64,000 nt of DNA from Paramyrothecium sp. XJ0827 (lineage: Eukaryota > Ascomycota > Sordariomycetes > Hypocreales > Stachybotryaceae). This document shows, one piece after another, positions 21,201 to 32,982 of the stretch (positions within the stretch are counted from its first letter, which is position 1; every line of letters starts with the position of its first letter). Location: assembly GCA_020881915.1 (NCBI GenBank), contig JAJFPB010000009.1, positions 2,666,001 to 2,730,000 of the forward strand. Direction: 5' to 3'. The notes under the pieces were generated by a model. It searched no databases and was not told the DNA's origin. It was given only the letters and a program-made list of their open reading frames with translations. Made by a program: the position numbers and the translations under genes.

Positions 21201-23584
21201 TCAGCCCAGAAACCCAAATTCACCGTCCCAGCCGATATCGTCCTGGTTGATAACATGGATGAGTGACTCCCAGGTGGCCCCACCAAGTATGTCTGGCATG
21301 CCACCATCCCAGTTGCTCATGCTCGGTGCATTCATCCACAGTGTATTATCGTTGCCAGTACGTGCGTCAGGGAAACCTGTCACGTCCAGTGCCCTGAAGT
21401 CTGGCATGATATTGGCCATGGGCGCTTGACCCGGCCCCAGCGGAGCTTGGCTTTGTTGATCCTGCGGCTGTTCATATTGCTCGAGTGTCGACATTCCGGC
21501 AGGTTGTCCAACCACAGGGCGCACCTGGGCTGATCTGCCGGTAGATCCATCAACAACACCATTCAACCCAGATGAGGGCAGTCCAAGCGAAGATCTCCTC
21601 AGCTCGTTCGGAATGGCATTTGGCTGTAACCCTGTGTCGATCGAGTGCAAGGGGTGACTCGATTGTATATCAGAATGCATGCGTCTCCTCTTGGGAGCCC
21701 GTGCCTGCTCAGGTGAAGAATAATCTGCTACATCACGCGGGAACTGCTGGCCAGTAGACTCAAAGCTGTTCGAGAGCCTAGAGGTTGGTGTTTCTTCAGG
21801 TCGGCCATTTGGTTGTACGCGCTTGTTCTGTTGGAGTGTTTGCTCCAGTTCAGACAGAACGGCGTGACAATTTCGGGCGAGGGGCCAGCGGTCTGAGATG
21901 GCGGCCAAAACATCTAGACACATGGCGATTTCACTATGACCATTTCAGCATTGAGTATCTCATTAGGTTTGTTGTATCCTTACCCTTGCCCTTTCTCTGC
22001 GGGATGAAGCCGCAGCTGGCACGCGAATGCGATAATGACACCGGCCATCCAGACTGCTGACAAGTGACCTGGCCAAAACAGCGCATAACCGGCAGCACGC
22101 AGCTTTTTCATAATCAGAATGATGTCGCGTGACAAATCGATGCATGTTTGCAGTGCGGACTGAAATTCGGCTGACGATGGTTCCAAAGAAAGCCAGGGGC
22201 GGTAGATGAGGAGGCGCAGCTGTTTGTTAAGAAGGATGAAGAAGGCCGGTGCACTCCAGGGCTGGCCTCGGTTCTCGCGTAGTATCGAGTCCTCCTGGGG
22301 AATACTGAAGTCCTGCAGATCGGAGGGTAATGAATTCCACCACGCATTCAGATCAGTCCGCAAGGCGAGCACCGTGCTGGAATTGATGGAGCGGATATGA
22401 ATGGATTTGTGGAAGAGCTCAAGCGCTCGGCCCAAGAGGCGAGAGTAGTCAACCTGGGCAGAAAGTATCAGGTGGCGTTCGGGTTTCGGGTCCGTACGCT
22501 CCCCATCTCTCTGAAGCGTCGATGGGGTGCTTAGGTCTTGCTGATCATGATGCGCGCTCGCTAGGATCGACCTGTCCGGGGATCCCGGAGCCGCAACGGG
22601 CCGGTGATGAAGCTCAGGACCAGCGAGGTGGCAGACGTCCACGTCAGAGTCCTGAATGCCCAATGGGTGCCCGAGTGCCTGGGAGAGGAAGCGGTCGACG
22701 ACGTACATGCTCCAAAAGAGCCGCTTGCGGATATCACAGTCGTCAGCCGAGAGCTCAGGGTAGCGCACGGGGCAGCGGTGCAGTCCGGCCAGGAAGATGG
22801 CACGCGACAGGAGGCCCGCGACGACGACGGCGGTGCGAAGAGACATGCGCGCCACGAGGAGGAGCTGGGCGGCGAAGAGTGCCTGGATGGAGATGATGTC
22901 TCCCTTGACCGCCAGGCCGGTTAGGCATGGGAGAACGCGGGCCGGACCATCGATTCTAGAGGCACTTGGCAACTCAGCGCCACCGTGTAGACTTGCCAGG
23001 TTGAACAAGCACTGCAGAATGATGACCCGGGCGAGGGGCAGGGGCCGCTGGTTCACGGCAGGCTGGCTGGTGGCCGTGTCAGAGGGCTGCTCGTCGACGG
23101 CTGCGTAGAGCGCCTCGATGTCCTTGGCCACGGTTGGCCCGTGCAGGAAGGGAAAGAATCGATGCCAGGTCTGGAAATAGGTCATGAACAGCTCCTTGGC
23201 GACTTCGCGCGGAGGCGGGTGGCCGAGATCAGCCGGGATGCCGGGCCCATATCGAAGAGCGCCCGGACCAGGGCTGAGAGGCCGGGACGGGGCGGCACTG
23301 GCCCGACCCGGCCGGCGCGATGCGGACGGCGCGGCCTGGTTGGCGTCGTCCTCATCGGCGACGATGCAGTCCTCGGGCGAGGGGTTGCCATCGCCGTTCA
23401 GCACCGACGACAGACGCACATCGGCGTCGGCAAAGGCACGGCGCACCGTGTTCACGAAGTAGATGCCGCTCGAGCTGCCGATGAACTGGCTCCGACCGTC
23501 GCCGGAGGTGCGCAGCGAGCCGCGCTCCTGGACCTGGGGTGACAAGGATTCATCGCAGGCGGAGTGGACAGAGTTCCGCGGCAT
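21201..23584 (-). CDS. Fungal-specific transcription factor (fungal_trans domain), 777 residues, zinc cluster not found
   Basis: Probable regulator, divergent from the tartrate dehydrogenase gene. Two exons, 23584-21984 and 21933-21201, joined by a 50-nt intron (GTAAGG...TAG), give 778 codons. Residues about 125-330 show the middle-homology domain: ELFMTYFQTWHRFFPFLH, an RVIILQCLFNLASLHG helix, and CDIRKRLFWSMYVVDRFLSQALGHPLGI. A later WNSLPSDLQ segment and an Asn/Gln/Gly-rich C-terminus are also typical. What is missing is the N-terminal Zn2Cys6 cluster. The protein as read starts right before the segment that normally follows the linker (GSSSGIYFVNTVRRAF). A CDAACDRCR string exists just upstream (about 23595-23621) but in another frame. 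An unrecognised first exon or loss of the DNA-binding part are both possible. Confidence 0.8.
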
Positions 23585-24255
23585 CGGTCACAGGCGGCAT
23601 CGCAACGCCGGATGAACAGGGACTTACAACTTGTTTTACTGTGAGTTGTCGCAAGGGCTCTCTGTTTGGGACCGTGAGTGGGCGGTGAGACGCGGCAGAA
23701 TAGCACTCGTCCCCATTTGGCAATGTCCAGCTTATACTTCAATTCATCCTCAACCCACTTCACGACCATTATGACCACAAATTTTCCGAACAAACAAATA
23801 TCTGAGAATGCAAGACATAGCTTCTAGTAAGAGACCTCATAGGTCATTCAATCGATTTTCAGATTGCATTCTATGCCATAAACCCAACAAGAGGCTATGC
23901 CGAGGTCCAGGATAGAAAGTGCACAGCTTTAGGGTAGGCTTCAAAGCATGGCCGTCGAACCAATGGCAGCCGTCGTCTCCCACAGACTCACGACTAACCT
24001 ATTTGATCATAATGCCATTCCTCGTTGACTTTGACAGTCGGTCATGACTTTAGCCGCTTGCTTGCCACGGCGGGGGTCGATCGGCTCGGCATTATTCTTT
24101 GCCGCCACAGCCACTCGCCGATCCCGTAACTATGCTTCAGAATCGAGCGTCTTCGGGACCGTGCTTCTACAAAGCGGCATTCAAAAGACGCAGGCATAGC
24201 TTTTCGCTGCATAGATCATCTCCAGAATCTCAACACCAATCACAAATCTGTCAGC
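23585..24255. promoter_or_regulatory. Divergent promoter region, regulator / tartrate dehydrogenase
   Basis: 671 bp of non-coding DNA between head-to-head genes. CGG triplets cluster at 24068-24070, 24082-24084 and 24087-24089, and GCTCGGCAT (24084-24092) repeats an element of the MFS/glycerate kinase promoter. Auto-regulation plus control of the dehydrogenase is inference from layout. Confidence 0.45.
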
Positions 24256-25386
24256 ATGTCTTCGACTCCTCTGAAAATTGCTGTTATCCCTGGCGATGGC
24301 ATTGGCACGGAGGTCATGCCCTACGGAGTGCGATGCCTCCAAGCCATCGGCAAGGTCTTCAACATCGCGCTTGAGTTCAAAGAGTTCGACTTTGCAAGCT
24401 GCAACTATTACAAAAAACACGGAGACATGATGCCAAAGGACTGGAAGGAGACCCTCAGCGGTTTTGACGCCATCTATTTCGGTGCGGTTGGCATGCCGGA
24501 TCTTGTTCCCGACGAGGTCTCGCTATGGGGCAGCTTGCTCAAGTTCCGGCGCGAGTTTGACCAGTACATCAATCTCCGGCCCTGTCGATTGATGCCCGGC
24601 GTCAAATCGCCCCTGGCCGATCGCAAGCCGGGAGACATTGACTTCTGGATCGTGCGGGAGAACACGGAAGGCGAGTACAGTAGCATCGGCGGCAAGATAT
24701 TCGAGGGCACGGAGCGCGAAACCGTCATGCAAGAAACCGTCATGACACGCGTCGGCGTGGACAGGGTCCTCAAGTATGCCTTTGAGCTGGCGCAGCGGCA
24801 GCGGCGCAAGCGCCTCACAAGCGCAACAAAGAGCAACGGCATCAGCATCACCATGCCGTGGTGGGACTCGCGGGTGCGAGAAATGGCCCAGAAATACCCG
24901 GACGTCAACGTCGACAAGTACCACATTGACATCTTGACGGCCCATTTCGTACAAAAGCCAGATATGTTCGACGTCGTCGTCGGCACCAATCTCTTTGGAG
25001 ACATCCTCTCCGACCTGGGACCAGCATGCACAGGCACAATAGGCATAGCCCCCTCGGCCAACATCAACCCTACCGGCAACTTCCCCAGCCTCTTTGAGCC
25101 AGTCCATGGAAGTGCGCCTGACATTGCTGGGAAGGGTGTAGCGAACCCCATCGGCATGATCTGGGCGGGCCAAATGCTCTTGCAGCATTTTGGACACGCA
25201 CAGGCTGCAGAGGCACTGCTGAAGGCCATAGAGAATGTTCTCGCGCGCTCTGGGCCGGAAATCGTGACGGCGGATATGGGAGGCCGTGGAAACACAAAGA
25301 CTCTCGGCGAGGCTATCGAGAGGGAGATTCTGACGTCAAAACATCTGCTGCGTTCAAAACAAGTGCCAGACAGGGCTAGATTGTAG
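24256..25386 (+). CDS. Tartrate dehydrogenase / D-malate dehydrogenase-like, 376 residues
   Basis: Metal- and NAD-dependent oxidative enzyme of the isopropylmalate/isocitrate dehydrogenase fold. Intronless from the ATG at 24256 to the TAG ending at 25386, at the family's usual length. It starts with the IAVIPGDGIGTEV strand. FDQYINLRPCRLMPG and the preceding SLWGSLL segment are characteristic of the TtuC/YeaU branch and differ from leucine-pathway IPMDH. IVRENTEGEYSSIGG is the substrate loop. The metal-binding aspartates lie in GTNLFGDILSDLGP, and EPVHGSAPDIAGK carries the NAD-binding part. Family members oxidise tartrate to oxaloglycolate and can decarboxylate D-malate or meso-tartrate; products lead to D-glycerate or pyruvate. 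The cluster context favours tartrate; D-malate is the main alternative. Confidence 0.9.
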   Translation: MSSTPLKIAVIPGDGIGTEVMPYGVRCLQAIGKVFNIALEFKEFDFASCNYYKKHGDMMPKDWKETLSGFDAIYFGAVGMPDLVPDEVSLWGSLLKFRREFDQYINLRPCRLMPGVKSPLADRKPGDIDFWIVRENTEGEYSSIGGKIFEGTERETVMQETVMTRVGVDRVLKYAFELAQRQRRKRLTSATKSNGISITMPWWDSRVREMAQKYPDVNVDKYHIDILTAHFVQKPDMFDVVVGTNLFGDILSDLGPACTGTIGIAPSANINPTGNFPSLFEPVHGSAPDIAGKGVANPIGMIWAGQMLLQHFGHAQAAEALLKAIENVLARSGPEIVTADMGGRGNTKTLGEAIEREILTSKHLLRSKQVPDRARL

Positions 25387-25832
25387 TTGAGGGACGGAGA
25401 ATGACTGAGACGAGTACATAGAAAATGGTAGGAATACAAGACAATGCTTATAACCGCACCAAATGTCAGCGGCTAGGACCGTAACTTCGTAATGATGAGC
25501 GTTCGAAATTACAGGGTTTGTAGAATTGAGGAATGGTCCTCGAGCACACTGACAAATGACTCCTTGGGAGAGCAATTATCCAAGATCCTGGCGACCTGAC
25601 ATCTATGCTTCACAGATGATTCAAACTAAAGGCTCTGAGTACTTCAGCAACCAGGATATGTTAAATTTAACCTGAAGTTCGTTACTGGTACTATCTATAA
25701 AACCACAAGTAAAGTAACCCTATTCCTCCATTCCTCCATCGCAACGCCCAGAGTAAACCACAATATCGAAATATTTTTCAAATCCCTTGACACAAAACTA
25801 TCGCACACTATATACAGCACCCCCGGCCAACC
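25387..25832. other. Intergenic between convergent genes
   Basis: 446 bp, AT-rich toward the chitinase gene. It should hold the terminators of tartrate dehydrogenase and the chitinase fusion. No gene seen. Confidence 0.5.
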
Positions 25833-28800
25833 CTAATACTTGCACTCCGGATCATACGAGTCGCAGTCGTAGTCGTCGCACATGTGCGGCTGCGGACAAT
25901 GGCCGCACTGGCCGCCACCCAGGACGACCTCGTACGTGCCGCCGTTGACCTTCTTGTTGTCGAGCTGCATGCACGTGATGGTGTCGTAGTCGCGCGCGAA
26001 GCTCGTCAGCTCGGGCGCCCAGCCGTCGCCGGCGACGAACGAGATCTTGCCCAGGTTCGAGGTGGCCGAGGCCTTGATGCCGTTGGGGCAGTCGTCAAAG
26101 TCGAAGATGGTCCTGTCGCTCGACCACTCGACGCCGTCGCCGCTCCGGCACACCTCGACGCCGTTCTCCCAGATCTGGATGCGGGCCACGTCGTTCTCGA
26201 ATGGGCAGTGCTTCATGAAGACGTGGATGGCTACGCAGCGAGGCTTGGGCGCCGGAGCAGGCGGCTGCTCGGTGGGCTTGGGGCCCGGGACTTCCCACAC
26301 GGCACATCCGCTCGTTGTTGCGACCGCCTCTCCGTGCGGTCCGCCGGTGATCGTCCATGTCTCGCTCTTGATGCAGGTGCCGCCAGACGGGCTGGGAGCG
26401 GGCCCAAGGGTCGGCAGGCCGGGGAGATGGCTTGGAGGCGGTTGACCGAAGCTTGCGCATGTGGTTGTGGTCTGGCAGACGCCTCCTCGTGGGCCACCGT
26501 TGCACTGCGTAACAGTCGCCGAGGAGAGACAGACCTGGCCAGGAGGTGCCGTAGGGTCCGGGTTGGCTGGCAGCGTCGGTAGGCCAGGCAATCCTCCACC
26601 ACCGCCACCGCTGCTGAAGAATCCGCCGCCTCCACCGTTATTTCCACCGTTATTTCCTCCGTCGTTTCCTCCGTTGTTGCCTCCATTGTTGCCTCCATTG
26701 TTGCCCCCATCACTGGTGGGTGACGGTCGGGGCGATGTGAAGTCCGGTGGCGTACCGCTGGGAGCCGGGTTACAGTAATAGCCGGAGCATAAACGACCAC
26801 AATTTTCCGTGCAAAGGGGCCCAGGCTCTCCAGGTTTGTAAGTGACAGGAGGACCTCGGGGGTTGGGTCCATCTCCCCCGGGCGCTCCGGGTAGCTCACA
26901 AGACTGACGGACGTGTACGCCCCGTCTTCTCATCGACTCACAATCAGACTCGTCCTCTTCCATTGCAGGACGGGCCTGACCATTCCAGATGGTGGCCGGT
27001 CGGTTAGAGCCAGCCGAATCAAAGTCGACATTCCGCGTGAGCTCTACTATAGTAGACTTCACCTGCGAAGGCATCCATTCTCGGGGAGTCTGAGGAAGTC
27101 CGCGGAAGTATGCTACAAGCCCAGCTACAAGAGGCGCGGCTAGACGGAAACTCATGTGTTAGTGAGCTAATATCCGAGTCTTGGGAATCCGGACGTACCA
27201 TGTGAAGTTCCGGACGCGGTAGTTGGGTAGTTGGCGAGAGCGCCGTCATTTGACCGTGGAGCTGGGAGACCATCGCCAGGTGCCCAGACGTCGTGGTGGC
27301 CAGAGTTGGAGGCTGCTGCGTTGCCCTTTTTGTCGGTGTGACCTACTATAATCATACCAGCAAGGAAGCTCCTGCAGCTCTGTGGGTAGATGTCACTGGA
27401 AACTGATGTGTATCCGCCACTAACAACGAATGAGATCCCGTGGTTTGTCTCCATGCGTTCCATAAGTAAACCTTTGCAAACGACCGGTTAGTTGAGCACA
27501 TTCATACTGCGGCAGAAGACGCCGGACGTGGTCAACTTACAAAGCACTGTCAGGATCTCAGGGTCATCGGCATACTTTGCCTCAATACCAAATGGCAGGG
27601 TCACAACAGCCTGGAAAGGAGCTAGCAACGGGTCATCTGCGATCAAGGTCATTGCTTCGACCAGCTTTTCGAACGCCATAGTTTCCGAGTTTCTGGCATA
27701 TACAAAGGCGAGCTTCGCTTTGGGAGCAATACTGAAGCCTTCACCGACAGCATACGTCGACACGAGGTAACCATGCTCTGCATTTTTAAGAGTGGGCGGG
27801 ATTATGGAGCCCCAAGTGGGGGGTTCCAGTTTTCTTGGGCTCGCTTCCGCATAAATCTACCACGAATCAGCAAAAAGAAGAAAAAAGAATGAGCAGTCTT
27901 GGTGGAAATGGCAACTGGGTGTAGTGGGGTGTCATTCAACGGGATCTCTTACCTTTTGTCCCTCTCCAAGCCAATCTTGGTTGACGACATAAACAGTTTG
28001 CCCGGCACCATTGCTGTTGTCGAATGCGTGCGAATACATGTCTGAACTTGGCAAGTGAGGCTCCACGCTGAAATCCTGGAACTCAAAGTCTCTGTCGAAA
28101 GGAAACCCCCCGGGCATGGAAATCATCGAAAGGTACCACTTGTCCGTTGTGTCTAGATCGCGCTTGTGAAGATGTTCGGCATTGGTAACATTTCCAGGTC
28201 TTTCGACGGCAAATGCTGTGACTTCTTGTTCCTGGAGAGCATTGGGGTCGTCAAACGAGACGATCTCGCCGACTCCCGCTGGAGCATTCTTTTTGTTCCA
28301 ATAGCTTGTTCGGATCTATTATAACATGCTTTGTTAGTACGAGAAACAGACAGAGGATTGAGGCGCTTCAGGGAATCCTTGACTCACCTGATTGATCACA
28401 TTGGTCGTGAAATAGCTCTGTGAGAGCGGACCGATGCTCTCTACAAAGAAATAAGGTGTGAAGCCCAGTGTGTTGGACCGGATCTCTCTCCATCCGGTCT
28501 TGAGGTTGAGCTTCTTCTCCTCGTTGAGCTTCTTGAAGGCTTCGTCTCGCTTTTTCAGCATGTCTATGATGATGGTCCGATCGGAGGCACTTTCTGCGTC
28601 CATTGGGATGATAAAACCTGGTTCTCCGTTCCCTTCACAGCTCCAGTCTAGATCAGCCCTCTCTCTCAGGTCAGCTCTCTCGTCCAACTCGTGGCTCTCT
28701 AGGAGGCCGGTGGCTTCAGCCAGCGGGGCGACGTCTCGACGAGTTAGCTGGCACGCCCTGACCGTCTTTGTAGCCTCAATGTCGGGAATGTTGCAGCCCG

Positions 28801-31800
28801 TGATGGTTGCACACTTCGACTTGACTTGAGTTGCCGTGGTCCTTGTAAGACCGTTGGAAACTGTTGCGAAAGAGCTGGTGGTGAGACAAATCGAAGCTTC
28901 TGCCGGCGTGCAGGCTGACGGCTTTGGTGGAGGAGTGAACTTTCCACCTGGGCCAACACTAAAAGTTCCTGATATCAGCCTTGCGTTCTGCTCCGAATCT
29001 CACGGACAGAACATACGTAATCTTGGGCCATGGTGGCAGGGTCCCCTTGATTGTCATGCCAGGGGGCAGTTTGATGCGGTTAATGGGTGGTGGACCACTG
29101 CAAAGGTTTACGTTAGCCCTCATCTCGTACTGTCCGTAACACTTGCAAAACTTACGGGCCCCAGATTCCAGGAGGCATATTCCATTCCCAGCCAAAGAAG
29201 GAGATGTCGAACTCCGGCCAGCTGATGCACAACTAAAAGATATTAGGACACGAGGTTGTCTAGCTATCTCGCTCAAAAGGGCAAATGCTTACCGTAAAGA
29301 ACCAAAGCTTGCAAGATGCCTTGAAACCCGGCCCGTCGCCATCGTCGTCCTCGCCGTTCTCGGCCACTTCTGTTTCCACTGGCTGGATTTCGAATGATTC
29401 CGGCCAAGTCGGGACTGGGGAATCGTCCTCCCCGGGAGGCGTAAACTCTGGCTTCTCGGTTGTAGTAAAGGTTACACGGGGAGGGATGACCGGAGGGGGC
29501 GGTTTTATTACAACGTTTGAAGTGACTGGTTTACTGCCACTCCTGGTCTCCTCTGGACGCGGTGGTGGAATTCCGGTGATGGCAGGCCAGGGGGGCACTT
29601 GAAGGGTTCGCACTTGCGTCTCGCCACCAGGTATTGTGATGGTTGTTGTGATGGGAGGGATGCTGAGACTGGCTGTGGGGGTAAAGGTGTATCCATCTTG
29701 TTGACCCTCCGTAATGTTGACATTGTAGTAATCAATCACCTCCGTAACGATTGGAGGGATGTTGATGGTAACGGTGGTCGTGGTCCCGGGAGCAAGTTCA
29801 AGTGACGTCCTGTACGGAGGAATAGAAATCGTTGTCACGGAACGGAGAGGCCGAGGCGGCAGCACAAATTGACAAGGGGCTGAACACTGAGCAGGGGTAC
29901 CGGAATACACCTTCGGATCAAGATAGACAACCTCACCACCGTCGTAATCAGGCCTATACGAAGTTAGTTCACATGCGGGCTCTCGTGAGAAGGCACACAT
30001 ACCCGCCCGAGCCGGGGACCTGGAAGTCAATGGACCAAATCATGGTGCCACCAAAACAGAGACCGTCTGCAAATGCCTTCTTCGCTGCAAAGGTCTCTTC
30101 ATCATCGTAACCGATCCATTGATCGTCCCAGGTAATTTGTTTCATCATCGAATCCGCCAGATATTTCGGCTTCAGGTTTTTCCTCTTAATCAGCTGTTCG
30201 ATCTCGACAAGTGACATGACGCCCTCGAAATTGGTGCAGGGCGCCGGCTTGCTTGGTCCAGCAAATGGACAAAGAAGATCGCTACAGCTAGGGTCGGCCA
30301 GGGTGTAGCCGCGGCCGTACATGGCAAGACCAAAGTTGATTTTGGCAGGGTTCAGGCCGTCAAACCAAAGAGGAATGGTGTTCTGGTAAATCTCACGGAT
30401 ATCAGCTTGGCCGCGAACCTTCTTACCCAAGGCTAGGACGTCGGCATCCCATGAGCCGTGCAAATCTAGTAAGAGGTCAGCACGAGTTTTACTTGGAGTG
30501 CAATGAGAGCATTACCATAAGCCATAAAACCAAAGAAGTCAACATAAGGCTCCATAGCCTTGCCGTCAAACCATCGTAGATACCAGTAATCAGGGGCCAG
30601 CGTCAAGCTGATGCCGTACGCGCTGCCGTATGCCGCTCTCATCTCCTTCAAAAGCAGGGAGAAGTTCCTAACGTCAGCAAGCTTGTTGCCACCTCTTTCG
30701 GGTGCACCAGGGTATTCCCAGTCAAGATCGACACCTTGGAACCCGTACGTATCCATGTACGTCTTGGCTGAGGCAATGAAGGCGGCCCGGTTTGCCTTGC
30801 TGGCCACCATTTGACTCCTGCATGATATTAGTACGTTAGACAACGACAAGAAGGAGTTAGTAGCTACCATGTTTTGTGAGTGGCAGCCTCTTCGTTGCTG
30901 AAATCAAAACCTCCAATTGCAATCCAAGTCTGCAGCTTGCCACCCTTGGATAAATCCGTAAACTCCTTCATCAATGGGATATCATCAGGATGCATAGGCA
31001 CGACTTGGAACGTGACCGGGTCGATAGAGGCGAAGGAGAAAAAGAGGTGAGTGTAGCCGGTGGAGTCGATTTGCTTGGGCGTCACTCGATTACACATACG
31101 AGTCCTAGCATTCCAAGACTGATAGTACCCGATAGTTCGGCCATTGGTGCTGCCGCCGCCCTTTGCACACGACGGTGGCCCTGTAATCGAGCAGGAGCCA
31201 TATCCGGCTTGACAGGGCAACGTGCCTCTGATGGGATCGGCGTTGTGGCAATACACGTCCGTGGTCTAGATAAGTCAGCATGAAGCCACGAGCGAATAGA
31301 CCAGATAGTACTTACGCCACACCATCCAGTTGCACTGCAGCACAGCTTCATACCGCATGGCATCTCGCCGTTCTCACTGTGTTCTCCACACATGGCCTTG
31401 GCATCGCATTTCGACGTGCAGCCCTCGCCGCAAAAGTCCGGGCCAAACCCACAAATTCCTTGAGGGCCACAACAACTAGAGCAGTGTTAATGCCGGAATG
31501 GTTCAAGCTTCATAGGTGAGGAATAGTCTACCTGTCGTCAACACATGGACCGTCACGGCAATAAAGTGGTCCGCTGTTTTGGCTCTGGCTCTGTCGCGAA
31601 TACAGGCCCCGGGATGTCAAATTGCCATCCGAGTAGTCAAATCCCACAGCAGAGGTCAACTCCTCCGTCATGATAACGGGGGGTGCCTTGACTGGGTTTT
31701 GATGACCCGGGCTGGGCACATATTGACTGGACAATGCTGCTAGAATAAGTTAACACGGAAACGTTGGCGAAAGCAGGGTTCAATTGAAGGCAATCTTACA

Positions 31801-31950
31801 GCTGCCAGATGCACGCTTGAGGTTATCGTGCTGGTTTCCATTTGGATTAATTCGGGAGTATGAGGTTTTCCCATAGTTCAGGGCCAAAGCCAAGACGAGG
31901 AACAAGCCCACAAAGGCCAAGACAGCCCGGCGTGCTATTTGCGACGGCAT
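25833..31950 (-). CDS. CBM18-GH18 chitinase fused to a degenerate subtilase domain, 1776 residues
   Basis: Fourteen exons, all in phase: 31950-31800, 31739-31532, 31475-31316, 31265-30868, 30817-30516, 30465-30003, 29953-29293, 29232-29156, 29097-29017, 28958-28388, 28315-27953, 27856-27541, 27471-27199, 27139-25833. Order of parts: a hydrophobic leader (about residues 9-24); a CBM18 module (CCGPQGICGFGPDFCGEGC, near 120-140); GH18 (about 215-560) with IGYYQSW, IAIGGF and the catalytic Glu340 of VDLDWE; a Pro/Thr-rich linker; then a subtilase-like domain with His1173 (EHGYLVS) and Ser1340 (GTSHAAPLVAG). The expected catalytic Asp motif reads VYVVNQDW and the oxyanion Asn site reads SGGY, so peptidase activity is doubtful. 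After that come a GGNN repeat and a Cys-containing C-terminal region. GH18 type is killer-toxin-like (subgroup C). Confidence 0.82.
26630..26712 (-). repeat. Gly-Gly-Asn-Asn coding microrepeat in the chitinase fusion
   Basis: Tandem 12-bp units (minus strand GGN GGN AAY AAY) encode about seven GGNN repeats followed by a poly-glycine tract. Probably a flexible linker between the subtilase-like part and the C-terminal cysteine-containing region; likely variable in copy number. Confidence 0.7.
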
Positions 31951-32982
31951 GACGGCTTGGGTGTTTAGCGATGCGATCCTTTGGCGTGCCGATGTAGCCG
32001 CTGTCTTTATATCGGCTCAGCTTATCCGGCCCGGAGACGCCTTTGACTATCTGAAATGGACCCCCTTAGATCTAAATCCTTCTACTAGGATTTTCAAGCC
32101 CAGAACGGGCCGATATATCAGGAAAATTGGGGAACAGTTATGCGCCCTTCTCGACATGGGCTAAGTCCCGAGAATGGGCTTTCCGACCTCGTAGACTAGA
32201 CCTATTTGCTCTTCGATTCTGCCCTTGCTCTCATGCCACAAAACCGCGCTATGATACGAGTTTTGGGGGAGGGTTCCTTTGGAGATGGAGACTGCCGGGA
32301 TCGCTAGGCCCTACAGGGTTGCTTAGCTCGGCTGGTACCGACTCTGGTTGCGGCCTGGATTGGCCGTGTGCTATTTGTGGTGGACCTTGTTGAATCCTTC
32401 GAGGCGCGGCTAAATTGCATGGACCCCCGACTATAAAATTTTCCCTGCTATTAACTTTAAAATCATCCTTGACAAGTCAAAGGGCCGGAAGATATGGAGG
32501 GTCGGTTCAGAATATTCAGGGGCAATTGGACAAATTGCACAGCAACTTGTCGACCAGGCCTTCTTTTCCGATAGTTCTGGCTGCACGATTGGCCACACTC
32601 AGCTCAGAGCGACCCGCCCCGGTGTCCCGATTCTCAGGCTCTTACGGGAGAAGTGCGAGGGTTATAGTGTACCAGTATAGCTTTGCCTTGCTGACTGGGT
32701 TCAGCGACTCCTAGTGTCTCGCCTTCGGTGCTCACCTTTTTGGGCCTAAAGTCTCGCCGGCTTTCCGCGGCACGAGGCCAGACTAATGAAATTGCACACA
32801 TCATGCGCGGCGCGATGGATTCTGGGTTGCCACAGCTCTCTCAGCCATCAGGCCATGTCCCGGCGGGCGTACTTGTAGTCTTTGGGACTATATAACCCAC
32901 ACATTGTACTATGAAGGTCAACCCTCTTCACCTGCCGATTCAAGCACCGTGTCAACCGCTTGACAACCAAACAGGACCCGCA
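31951..32982. promoter_or_regulatory. Divergent promoter region, chitinase fusion / 13xCBM18 protein
   Basis: 1032 bp between head-to-head genes. TATATAA at 32889-32895 suits the CBM18 gene and places its start of transcription near 32920, which favours the ATG at 32983 over the earlier in-frame ATG at 32911. No other gene seen. Confidence 0.55.

Noticed and set aside
24474..25439. Minus-strand open frame of 321 codons antisense to tartrate dehydrogenase
   Set aside because: Opposite-strand shadow of a GC-rich coding region; no domain.
32911..32982. Earlier in-frame ATG for the CBM18 array protein
   Set aside because: Lies only about 16-22 bp after the TATA box, and the extra 24 residues would bury the signal peptide that starts at 32983.
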